From assembly GCA_036505295.1 (NCBI GenBank), contig DASXTQ010000042.1, positions 1-64,000 on the forward strand: 64,000 nt of DNA, read 5' to 3'. The notes beneath the pieces were generated by a model that saw nothing but the letters and a program-made list of their open reading frames with translations, was not told the DNA's origin and did not search any database. The stretch's first letter is position 1. Every line of letters starts with the position of its first letter. This stretch comes from WS-7 sp036505295 (GTDB taxonomy: Bacteria > Eisenbacteria > RBG-16-71-46 > SZUA-252). Position numbers and translations under genes: made by a program. Shown here one piece after another: positions 50,980 to 58,989 of the stretch.

Positions 50980-51117
50980 GGCCGCAGCTCTTGGATTGAG
51001 GCCGCCGGGCCGCCCACTGAAGTGGGTACCCACTGCCGGCTTGTGTTCGATGCTCTAATCCGCTATACTGCCGGCGTTTCCGCTCCAACTCCCACGGAGC
51101 AGTCGAACGGGGGTGCG
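50980..51117 (+). promoter_or_regulatory. Regulatory gap with nested dyads and a sigma-70-like promoter
   Basis: CCCACT-GA-AGTGGG (51013-51026) shares its second arm with the perfect 14-bp palindrome AGTGGGTACCCACT (51021-51034), so the three half-sites can pair in two ways. A promoter follows at once: TTGTGT (51041-51046), 17 bp, TATACT (51064-51069). The layout suggests a repressor or attenuator site at the promoter of the 51118-53936 genes. Confidence 0.5.
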
Positions 51118-51303
51118 ATGGCCCGCTTCTCCTACTACCTCAGCAGGCAGTGCCTCCACGGGATCATATCGCGTTCCATTGATTCATCTGGTCCGCTCGG
51201 TTACGCGCATCTTGCTTTGACACGCGGGCTCCGGGCCATGGAATGGCCACTGGCCTCCCCCGGCCAGAGCCCTCGCCGGCAGGAAAGTTGGTTAGTGATA
51301 TGA
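51118..51303 (+). CDS. Possible leader ORF coupled to the exported small protein
   Basis: 61 codons from ATG 51118 with GGGGGTG 5 bp upstream. The stop TGA overlaps the next start as ATGA. The product (MARFSYYLSRQCLHGIISRS followed by a polar Pro-rich end) resembles no family. The frame may matter mainly as a translational switch for the gene behind it. Length and composition do not exclude chance. Confidence 0.3.
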   Translation: MARFSYYLSRQCLHGIISRSIDSSGPLGYAHLALTRGLRAMEWPLASPGQSPRRQESWLVI

Positions 51304-51623
51304 AAAGGGATCGCGGGTTTGCTCTGCTGCTGCGATTGCTCGTTGGCTTCATTTTCGCGGCCGCACTTGCGTTGGCAGTTGCTTCGGCGTCACCGCCAGG
51401 CGCGTGGGCCAGGACTGCGCCCACGACCGTGGCGTCGGGGGATCCAACGGGCGGAGAGGATTCTCCGAGCCCGGGACCGAAAAAGGCCACAACGCTAAGA
51501 ATCGGATCTCAGGGAAGCTCGACCTCGAGCGCTATGCCGTCAGCCCGCCGATACTCAATTTGGCACTGGTTGGATGACTGGAAAGTGATCGTCGACTCGA
51601 TTCGAGCAAGGTACCCACTCTAG
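51300..51623 (+). CDS. Small exported protein with PTGG motif, upstream of the TPR regulator
   Basis: 107 residues from ATG 51300, overlapping the leader frame by ATGA. A strong signal peptide, LLLRLLVGFIFAAALALAVA, is followed by a possible cleavage site near AWARTAP. The mature part is small and low-complexity: ASGDPTGGEDSPSPGPKK, then a Ser/Thr-rich stretch and a C-terminal YSIWHWLDDWKVIVDSIRAR. I recognise no family. The PTGG(E/N) string recurs in the 54350 lipopeptide at the other side of the regulator. The regulator frame begins 26 bp downstream, so peptide and TPR protein are probably one transcript. Confidence 0.6.
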   Translation: MKRDRGFALLLRLLVGFIFAAALALAVASASPPGAWARTAPTTVASGDPTGGEDSPSPGPKKATTLRIGSQGSSTSSAMPSARRYSIWHWLDDWKVIVDSIRARYPL

Positions 51624-51648
51624 GCCGCTCGAGATCAGGAACGAATCC

Positions 51649-53936
51649 TTGAAAACGCCCTCTTTACATCATGCTCTTAGAGAGATCCGCGATGCCCTTG
51701 ACAAGGGCATGTACAAAGAGGCGTTGGACTATTGCGAGCGCATTGCCCTGAATCTGGTCACGCCCCAGAGGTAACAGGTCGGATCGGCGCCCTCAAGCTC
51801 GATGCATTCGCAGGACTGGGTCGTTGGCGAGAACTGGTTGCGCTCGGCTCCACCTTGATCGCCGGTTTAACCTCAAACCGAGAAAGCGAGGCCCTGGGTC
51901 GCGTTCACGGACTTACGGGCTTCGGCTATCTGAGACTTGGTGAAATGCGTCTGGCCGAACGCCACCTTCGAGCCGCCATTCACGTCTACACATGGGATTT
52001 GGATGACCTGCCTGCGGCGCTTCGTCAACAGCGGCGACTTTCACTTCTGTACCTCAGTTTGGGTCTCCTACGCCAATCCTGTTCTGAAATGGAGACCGCC
52101 ATAGAGATTTCCGATAAGAATTCATGCACATCGGAATCTGGCATCCTGCGGGTCAACCTAGCCGTAGCGATGAGTAAGCTTGGTACCTTGGAGAAGGTAC
52201 CCAAATACCTCGACGAGGCGGATGAACTCCTCAGGAGCGCTTCCCGCAAGAAATGGCTCTTGCTTTCAGCCCTCGTTCGGGCGAATTACCTACGCATCAC
52301 AGGGCACCCCACGAAGGCGCTCGAAATCCTCGTGCCCGCACTTCAGATGACACGTGAGCAGCGTTACTCGCGTGAAGAGGCAATTGCTCTCGAATACATC
52401 GGCGATTGTTACCTCGCGAAGAGAGATTACAAGCAGGCGCTGGAGCAGTATGAAGGCGCGCTCAAGATTGCGGAAGTGACCGCTCCTGATGGCGACCTTA
52501 TACCCGAACTGAGCCACCGGATGGGCGAGACGTTCATCCGCCTCGGCGATCCGAACGCCGCGATTCTACTTTGTGAGCGTGGATTCCGCGTGGCCCGAGC
52601 TTTGGGCGATCGGTACGAAGAATGTGCGACCCATCGCGTCTACGCCATGGCGCATCGTGCCGCGGGGAATCCCAAGAAGGCGCTCCGTATCGTTGATGAA
52701 GGAATCGATCTTGGCAGACAGTACGATATTCCATACGAACTCGGCCGGGCGCTCACATGGGCAGGTGAGACGCGGTTGCAAGAGCTGGGCCCCGATGAGC
52801 AAGCACACGGTAGGCAGCAACTCTGGGAAGCGCGCGCGATATTCGAACGCATGGGACTGCTACCTTGGGTTCGATCGGTAGATCGCCTGCTCGGATTTGA
52901 ATCCCAGCCCGAGGCTGCTCTCGATCAGCCGAGCATATCCGCGCTGGATAATCTCGGTGACCTTGATCGGGGTGCGCTTCGCTTCGGCATCGTTACTTGC
53001 AATCGTAAGGTTCGCGAAGCCGTGGAAATTCTGCAGAGCGTCGCACCGAGCCAGATTCCTGTCCTTATCACGGGCGAGAGCGGAGTGGGTAAAGAGCTAC
53101 TTGCTCAGGCGCTCCATCAGATGGGTCCTCGTCGAAAGGAACCCTTCGTACCGGTGAACTGTGGGGCCATCTCGGTCAATCTTCTCGATAGCGAATTCTT
53201 CGGACATGAACGAGGGGCGTTTACCGGTGCCATTTCGTCCCGTGAGGGTCTGCTCGCCTCCTCCGACAAGGGGACCCTGTTTCTCGACGAGGTCGGGGAG
53301 CTTCCCTCACAAGTTCAGGCCGCCCTACTTCGGGTGTTGGAGACCGGCGAGTTGCGTGCGGTCGGACGGGACGACGTTAGGAAAATCGAGCTTCGAATCG
53401 TTGCGGCTACCAACACGAGGCTTGAGGATCTTGTCGATCGCGGGCTCTTCCGCCAGGACCTCTTCTACAGACTCAACGGCATTCGCGTCACAATTCCTCC
53501 GCTCCGCGAGCGTGAAGAAGACATAAGGGCATTGTTCCGCTACTTCTGGTCCCAAGCGACCACGGCTGCAAAGAAGCGCCTCACGATCGAGGACGGCGTC
53601 GAGACGGTGCTCTGCGCGTATGACTGGCCCGGTAACGTGCGAGAGCTTCGGCACGAGATCGCTCGCGTCGTCGCGCTCGCACCCGATAGGTCATTGGTTC
53701 GAGGTGAGTCGTTCTTGCCCCAAGTCCAGCGAAAGGACATCGCCTCTCTTCGTCGGGATCGCGAACGGCGTGATGAAGTGGCGGAGGAACGGTTGCAGAT
53801 TCTATCGGCTTTGCGCGCCCATCGCGGGAACAAGGCTGAGGCCGCCCGGAGCCTGGGAGGGATGAAACGCACCACTCTGATCTACAAAATCGAGCGCTTG
53901 GGAATCCGACCCGAGGAGTACCAAGTTAAGGAATAG
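51649..53936 (+). CDS. TPR-containing sigma-54-dependent activator, apparent frameshift near the N-terminus
   Basis: A TTG at 51649 opens a TPR-like N-terminus (ALREIRDALDKGMYKEALDY) that hits TAA at 51772. The rest of the protein continues in the -1 frame, open from 51732 to 53936. One extra C in the CCCC run at 51763-51766 would join them. In the long frame, TPR units fill about residues 20-380. The AAA+ domain has Walker A GESGVGKE (448-455), GAFTGA (495-500) and Walker B LFLDE (516-520). A Fis-type helix-turn-helix (NKAEAARSLGGMKRTTLIYK) ends it. With GAFTGA intact it should contact sigma-54. The sensory part is TPRs rather than a receiver or GAF domain, so the signal may be a protein or peptide. 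Its probable target is the sigma-54 promoter at 54278. Base composition is visibly lower in GC than in the flanks. Confidence 0.85.
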
Positions 53937-54277
53937 GTCGTCCCGAGAGGGCAGTCGCCACCCGCCTTTGTCCTCAATCTATTGCCGCTGAATAGATTAT
54001 CCCCGATTTCTTGGGGTCAATGACCCCGACCGCCGCGTGAGCCAATTCTCGCTTTTTCTGGCTCTCACGAGCCAGTCTGCCTAAGCCATTGTTCCGTATC
54101 AGGTAAGCCTCGATAACGGAGCCGCATCACGCTGTCCCCCGTTCATGTGGGGGAGATTCCCCCAATCTTTCCCACGGTCATCAGGCTGGCAGATTTTTGG
54201 CCGATTAGGGTGGTCCGTAAGTAACTGACTAGCAGCAAGTTGTGTTTGTCCGCGTCAAACCCGCTTCCGACGCCCTG
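53937..54277 (+). promoter_or_regulatory. Intergenic region with four perfect inverted repeats upstream of a sigma-54 promoter
   Basis: Dyads: AATCTATT-N7-AATAGATT (53976-53998), GGGGTCA-A-TGACCCC (54013-54027), CTGGCTC-TCAC-GAGCCAG (54058-54075), and CCCCC-N8-GGGGG nested with GGGGGA-GAT-TCCCCC (54136-54163). None is followed by a T-run. They lie 115-300 bp upstream of the -24 element, where enhancer-binding proteins normally bind. No gene is visible here. Confidence 0.55.
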
Positions 54278-54293
54278 TGGCACCTGCGTTGCC
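54278..54293 (+). promoter_or_regulatory. Sigma-54 (-24/-12) promoter of the lipopeptide gene
   Basis: TGGCACCTGCGTTGCC fits TGGCAC-N5-TTGC with no mismatch, with GG-N10-GC spacing, 57 bp before ATG 54350. The adjacent sigma-54 activator gene makes it the natural candidate regulator. Confidence 0.85.
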
Positions 54294-54349
54294 CTATTGG
54301 CTGGCCAGGAATGAGGGCCACGGAGGGCGGTGAAACAAGGAGGCGGGCA

Positions 54350-54553
54350 ATGGAACGGACCAGGAACTTGAAAAACGGACTCAAGGCAGCGACGGTGGCG
54401 TTCTTCCTCGCGGCAGCTCTTCTCTCCACGGGTTGCAGCAACAACGCGCTGATGAACCCGCAGCCAGACTTGGGCGCGCAGGGCAGCCAGACGGCGCACC
54501 CGACGGGTGGAAACGAACTCAACCCGACTGGCGGTAACGAGCTGAATCCGTAG
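54350..54553 (+). CDS. Exported lipopeptide precursor with PTGGNELN repeats
   Basis: 67 residues from ATG 54350 with AAGGAGG upstream. A basic head and hydrophobic helix end in the lipobox LSTGC (about residue 29). The remaining 38 residues are SNNALMNPQPDLGAQGSQTA followed by HPTGGNELN and PTGGNELNP. The final 17 residues are therefore two copies of PTGGNELN with a closing Pro. The two DNA copies differ in six of eight codons, all synonymously, so the peptide repeat itself appears selected. It is too small for a structural lipoprotein. It may be a signal or scaffold peptide, possibly released by proteolysis. It is convergent with the kinase gene, with 6 bp between the stops. Confidence 0.75.
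   Translation: MERTRNLKNGLKAATVAFFLAAALLSTGCSNNALMNPQPDLGAQGSQTAHPTGGNELNPTGGNELNP
54521..54550 (+). repeat. Codon-diverged peptide repeat unit
   Basis: Second copy of the 24-bp PTGGNELN unit (starting about 54527) and the end of the first copy. Conserved in amino acids, diverged at third positions. Confidence 0.7.
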
Positions 54554-54559
54554 GCCCCG

Positions 54560-57500
54560 TCAAGATACGGGCGCCTTTGGAGTGATCGCCGACAGAGTGG
54601 AGGACACATGAGGACTCCCGAGGTAGGTCTTGCGGTCGTCAGCATTGAGTCTACCGGCAATCTCTCGGATGATCCTCAGAGCATGGGTCGAACGCGATTG
54701 CGCGGCCCTTACGTCCCCGCGTTGGGAAGCAAGCCTTCCCAATGCATAGCTCATTTTCCACGCGGCCTCCAACACTCCAGCAGTTTCCGCGTAGGCGAGA
54801 GCGCGCTCCATCGTCGGCACCAAGACGCTGGCACTGTCGATGTAGGGGTTCTCAGTTATGATCTCAGCCAGGGCTACACCTCCATGGATCTGGATGAGAA
54901 CGAGACCTTGGGATTCGGCATTCAGAATCAGGCTGATGATCGCCCCTACCGCAGCATTTGGATCAAGTTTGGAATTCAACCTCTGCATTTCGATCTGGAC
55001 CCCAGGTAGATCCTCCCAGTCCAACGTTTCGAGCAAGGCTTTCTCGGCCTTCGCGAGGAAACTCCTCGCTGCTTCTGGATCGCCCTGAATCGACGCAATT
55101 CTCCCGAGTAACCAATCCAACCTGGGCTTTACTTCAAGCGAGCCGTAATCATTCACAATTCGCTGAGCATCCCGCACCAGCGTCTCCGCTTCGGCATATG
55201 AGCCAATGTGAAACAAGGTCAAAGCTTCCAGCTCCATAGCTTTGGCCATTTGGCCGAGGTCGTTCAACGCCTCAGCCGTAGCCCTTCCGTGCCGCGCCAT
55301 GTCGATCGCCTCCATATACTCAGCAAGGAGGATCCGGTTGATGGCAGCCCCTGAACAGGCGGCAACGAATTCGAATGCACTTCCCATACGGACCGCCCAA
55401 CGAGACGACAACGCGTGCTGATCAACCGCTTCGCGGATTCTGCCGAGTGCGTATAGGATTCCGCCACGATTGGAGAGGATGCGAGCCTTGAATGAGTCGT
55501 AGCCGGACCTCTCCGCGATATCCCATGCTTCTGTGATCCAATCCAGTGATTCTGGCACCTTGCTTGAATAGAACGCAGCTGTTGAAAGGGCATTGCAGAT
55601 ACGCATCCGCCAGTAATCGTTACAGTTGAATTCGAGCCCTCTTTCCAGGATCCGTGTGGCTTCTGCACGCTCTCCCGTCCGTACCAGCGCTGCCCCAAGC
55701 CCATATGTCAGGGAGGCCAACTCATCATCGATGCCGGGCGTGCCCTCGTAAAGCTCCAGGATCTTGCGAATCCTCTCTATCGCTGCACGCCGAGTCTCAC
55801 CCCCTCGGTGCCGCCACTCTATCTCTGCGAGTCCCGCGTGGCTGCGCAGAAGCAAGACGGGATCAGGATTCCCACGTGCGAGATCTATCGCGCTTGAAAA
55901 CCGCACGCCGGCCTCATCTAGTCTCCCCAACGATGCGAATATGACGCCCAATTGGTACTCACGTGATGCCCTTAGCGGCCCGGAATCTGGTTCGGTCTCC
56001 CAGGGAAATTGCTCGCGCAGATAAGACTCTGCTCGTTTGTCATCGCCGGCCTTATGGAGAATCTCGGAAAGCATTAGGGATACTTCGCGCGCCAATTTGA
56101 TGTCCTTGGTTTCAGTTACGATTCCAAGGCAGCGCTCAAGTCGGGAACCGGCTCGGCGATAATCCCCCCGCTTCGCAGCCTCCTCTGAGGCCCATAGGCC
56201 TTCGCGCAAGGCCCCGGAATCTGGTTGATAGGCCAAAGCGAGGTCCGCTCTTTCCTCCCTACTCAGGGGTCCATCTCCCAAGGCGAGTAGGGAGAGCGCG
56301 CAGCGCTCTCGCAGCACCTCCCCGGCCCTCTCGCGAACGACCACGCGTATACCTTCAGAAGAGATCTTCACTCGCGATCCAGACAACCTAATCCATCCCT
56401 TCGCGTGTAACCCGGCGAGTAGGTCAGGCCCCAGATCACGGTCGAATATCAATTCACTCTGGGTTGAAGGAACCCCCGAAGGCAGGATCTCTAGAGTTAC
56501 GAGGGTCCGCTTCTCATTCTCGCTTAGCCGATCCCAGGCCGAAGACCAGGGATCCAGGATCCCAGGAATCTGGATTGACTGAATTTGCTGATTCTCCCGG
56601 AAGAACCAACAGTTCTCGCGACGTGCAATGAGGTGCTGCTTGATGAGCGAAAGTATCGCGGCGCTAAGGGCCCGGCCGTTCCCACCTGAGATCTCGTTGA
56701 TCTTAGAAACAAGAGGCCTTTCAAATCGGGAACCGCCCAGATATCCATTTACAAATCCAGGGATATCGACCAGAGAAAACGGTGGCAGTATTAGTTCGCT
56801 CTCAAATGATTCGAGCTGGGTGATAGGAATTGTTGTAAGAGCGACGAGCAGTACCCTTCTTCTCTCGGATCGCTCAAGAGAAAGGGCCCACAAGTACCGC
56901 GCTAGCGGGCGAAATACCCCAACCATCGCATCTGCATCATCGGAAGATGGCGTTGTCCAGACGATGATAGAATCATCGCTCGCTGAGGCCCACAGTTCCT
57001 CCGCGATGCCAGCAGGGCTCTCACCGCTCTCGGTCACAGCGTTCCCCAATAGCTGACGAATCTGGACCGCCAGGGTTGAATCCGTAGCGAGAGATAATTG
57101 AACAGGCCGAGCACCCCTGGAGATCGCCCGTTGCGCGACCTCCTCCATCAGGGCCCTTTTCCCAATCCCCGGTTCCCCTGTGACATAGAGCAAAGTCGGC
57201 GTGCCGGGCTCCTCCGAGAACAGCAATCTCTCGATCTCCGCAATTTCCTTCTCGCGTCCGACGAGCTTCCCGCCAAGGATCTCACCAATGCGATCCTCGA
57301 CGCCGAAGCCCTCCATGAATTCGTCGGCGCTGCCCTGCCTGAGCCCGGGCTGGCGCTCCAGCGCGCGCATGACGACACGCTCGAGATCCACGGGCACTCG
57401 AACGCCATGCACGCCCGGCGAAGGAACCCAACCCTCGAGTTGCCCCGAGATCACTTCTCGTACGGTACGTCCCTCGAAAGGATGCTTGCCGGTAAGGGCT

Positions 57501-58066
57501 TCATACGCCATCACGCCGACCGAATACAGATCACTCCGAACATCGGCGGGCGCGCCCTCCCAGACTTCGGGAGCCGCATACCCGGGCGTCCCGGAGAGTC
57601 CAGCCGCGGATCCGCCGCTCCCTCCCATTCCGACGTCGGTGATCTTCACGACCCCACCGGCGCCCAACAGAATGTTTCCGGGCTTCAAGTCCCCGTGGAT
57701 TTCTCCGTGGCAGTGGAGGTGCGCGAGCCCGCGTAGGAGGCTTGTCAAAATGCGCCGGACCTCATCCGCGGACTGCGGCTCGCCCATTTTCCGTACCCAA
57801 TCGGCCCCCTCGATGAACTCCATCGTGTAGTAGGCCTCGCCGGAGGGCAGCGCGCCCCAGTCGAAGACCTGGATCAGGTTCTCGTGGCGTATTTGGCGGA
57901 GGGTGTCGAACTCGCGTCGAAGGAACGCTGATTCGGCGGGTGTGACCAGCTTCAACGCAAGCTCGCGATCGCGTATCGAGTCATAAACCCGATACACGCG
58001 GCTCGAGCCCCCCTCACCGAGGAGGGAACGGACTTCGTAACGCTTTGGAATCGACGGGGATGTCAT
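54560..58066 (-). CDS. Serine/threonine protein kinase-ATPase-TPR fusion
   Basis: 1168 residues. The kinase domain spans residues 9-255: glycine loop GEGGSSRVYRV, Lys39 in ALKLV, catalytic Asp126 in IHGDLKPGN, APE and RSDLYSVGVMAYEALTG. The DFG motif is DVG (Asp144 kept). A STAND/AAA-like ATPase follows (VGREKEIAEIERLL, Walker A GEPGIGKR at 297-304). The last about 500 residues are TPR-like repeats. No membrane span is visible, so it is cytoplasmic. Such three-part proteins read a signal through the TPRs and switch a kinase; the target is unknown. The kinase half (5' end) looks richer in GC than the TPR half, as if the gene were a composite. Minus-strand transcripts could run antisense into the lipopeptide gene. 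Confidence 0.88.
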   Translation of the reverse strand: MTSPSIPKRYEVRSLLGEGGSSRVYRVYDSIRDRELALKLVTPAESAFLRREFDTLRQIRHENLIQVFDWGALPSGEAYYTMEFIEGADWVRKMGEPQSADEVRRILTSLLRGLAHLHCHGEIHGDLKPGNILLGAGGVVKITDVGMGGSGGSAAGLSGTPGYAAPEVWEGAPADVRSDLYSVGVMAYEALTGKHPFEGRTVREVISGQLEGWVPSPGVHGVRVPVDLERVVMRALERQPGLRQGSADEFMEGFGVEDRIGEILGGKLVGREKEIAEIERLLFSEEPGTPTLLYVTGEPGIGKRALMEEVAQRAISRGARPVQLSLATDSTLAVQIRQLLGNAVTESGESPAGIAEELWASASDDSIIVWTTPSSDDADAMVGVFRPLARYLWALSLERSERRRVLLVALTTIPITQLESFESELILPPFSLVDIPGFVNGYLGGSRFERPLVSKINEISGGNGRALSAAILSLIKQHLIARRENCWFFRENQQIQSIQIPGILDPWSSAWDRLSENEKRTLVTLEILPSGVPSTQSELIFDRDLGPDLLAGLHAKGWIRLSGSRVKISSEGIRVVVRERAGEVLRERCALSLLALGDGPLSREERADLALAYQPDSGALREGLWASEEAAKRGDYRRAGSRLERCLGIVTETKDIKLAREVSLMLSEILHKAGDDKRAESYLREQFPWETEPDSGPLRASREYQLGVIFASLGRLDEAGVRFSSAIDLARGNPDPVLLLRSHAGLAEIEWRHRGGETRRAAIERIRKILELYEGTPGIDDELASLTYGLGAALVRTGERAEATRILERGLEFNCNDYWRMRICNALSTAAFYSSKVPESLDWITEAWDIAERSGYDSFKARILSNRGGILYALGRIREAVDQHALSSRWAVRMGSAFEFVAACSGAAINRILLAEYMEAIDMARHGRATAEALNDLGQMAKAMELEALTLFHIGSYAEAETLVRDAQRIVNDYGSLEVKPRLDWLLGRIASIQGDPEAARSFLAKAEKALLETLDWEDLPGVQIEMQRLNSKLDPNAAVGAIISLILNAESQGLVLIQIHGGVALAEIITENPYIDSASVLVPTMERALAYAETAGVLEAAWKMSYALGRLASQRGDVRAAQSRSTHALRIIREIAGRLNADDRKTYLGSPHVSSTLSAITPKAPVS

Positions 58067-58166
58067 GAGAAAGGGCGCGCCTAGCCGGCCGGACGCGGAG
58101 CTAGACCCTACGCCCGGCTCGGCGAGGCGTCAACCAAGGCGCGGGCTGGCGCGGACAAGGGCTCAT

Positions 58167-58757
58167 TCACCCGCCCGCCGCTATGGATTCAAGGCGAGCT
58201 TTGACCGCGGGCCACTCATCGTCCGTAATGCTGAAATAGACCGTGTCGCGCACGACCCCCCGGTCGCTGATCGCATGCTTACGAAGGGTACCTTCCTCCT
58301 TCGCACCAATTCGGAGAATCGCGTCTCGCGAACGACGGTTGAGCGCGTTCGTCTTGAGCTCGACGCGCCGGCAGTGCCAAGTGTCAAAGGCGTGGCTCAG
58401 CATCAGGTATTTCGCCTCGGAATTCACGTGGGTGCGCTGAAAGGTTCGGCCGACCCAAGTCCATCCGATCTCGACCCGGCCGTGGTTGGGCTCGATGCTG
58501 CCGAAACGGGTGCACCCGAGAACTCGCCCGGTCACGCGATCCACCGTCGCGAACGGGAGCGCCTTCCTCTCGGCCTGCGCGCGGAGCGCCTCCTCCAGAT
58601 ACCGCAGAAGATCGTCACGTGTGTCCACAACATTGAGCGTCCAGCGCCATAGCTCGGGATCCAGGCCGATTTCAGCCAGCCCCTCGAAATGCCGATCGAG
58701 CGTGAGCGGCTCCAGGCGGATGCGGATGCCCTGCAGGGTTACGGGGATGATTTCCAT
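58167..58757 (-). CDS. GNAT family acetyltransferase (RimJ/RimL type)
   Basis: 196 residues from ATG 58757; the upstream open frame crosses a non-coding gap. IRIRLEPLTLDRHFEGLAEI opens the fold. VEIGWTWVGRTFQRTHVNSE is the acetyl-CoA pyrophosphate loop region in the RimJ/RimL style, and RVELKTNALNRRSRDAILRI carries the C-terminal acetyl-CoA contacts. It probably acetylates an amino group of a protein N-terminus, a small amine or an antibiotic. It is 100 bp upstream of the kinase gene on the same strand. Confidence 0.88.
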   Translation of the reverse strand: MEIIPVTLQGIRIRLEPLTLDRHFEGLAEIGLDPELWRWTLNVVDTRDDLLRYLEEALRAQAERKALPFATVDRVTGRVLGCTRFGSIEPNHGRVEIGWTWVGRTFQRTHVNSEAKYLMLSHAFDTWHCRRVELKTNALNRRSRDAILRIGAKEEGTLRKHAISDRGVVRDTVYFSITDDEWPAVKARLESIAAGG

Positions 58758-58813
58758 GGGTGGCCCGATATAGCCAGATGCAAGGGGCAACGTCCCCATC
58801 ATTTTGCGAGGCC

Positions 58814-58885
58814 TGGCACGCGGCAAGCCGGAACTCCAAGCCCGACAACGGGGCCGACGGCCTACCCGTCCGGCACGCGCCATGC
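58814..58885 (+). promoter_or_regulatory. Two sigma-54-like sites upstream of the pilin gene
   Basis: TGGCACGCGGCAAGC (58814-58828) and CGGCACGCGCCATGC (58871-58885) both keep GG-N10-GC. The first has a perfect -24 but AAGC at -12. The second has one mismatch in each element. Pilin genes in several bacteria are sigma-54 dependent, so one of these may be used. Confidence 0.45.
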
Positions 58886-58911
58886 GAATTGACCGGTGCG
58901 AGTCCCTCCCT

Positions 58912-58932
58912 GAAGTTGGCCACTCCAACTTC
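58912..58932 (+). other. Leader hairpin of the pilin gene
   Basis: GAAGTTGG and CCAACTTC form a perfect 8-bp stem with a CCACT loop, 57 bp before the start codon. It may stabilise the mRNA or act in control. No riboswitch consensus fits. Confidence 0.5.
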
Positions 58933-58989
58933 GACGGATTGACGCAAGCGTACCCTAGGCGGCAAGGCAGAAGGGAATCGGAGGAGATC

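Noticed and set aside
54608..55009. Plus-strand frame after the lipopeptide
   Set aside because: It is antisense to the TPR part of the kinase gene and has no ribosome site or recognisable domain.
58758..58989. Cyclic-di-GMP riboswitch before the pilin
   Set aside because: The conserved GEMM core segments are absent; only a simple hairpin and sigma-54-like sites are seen.
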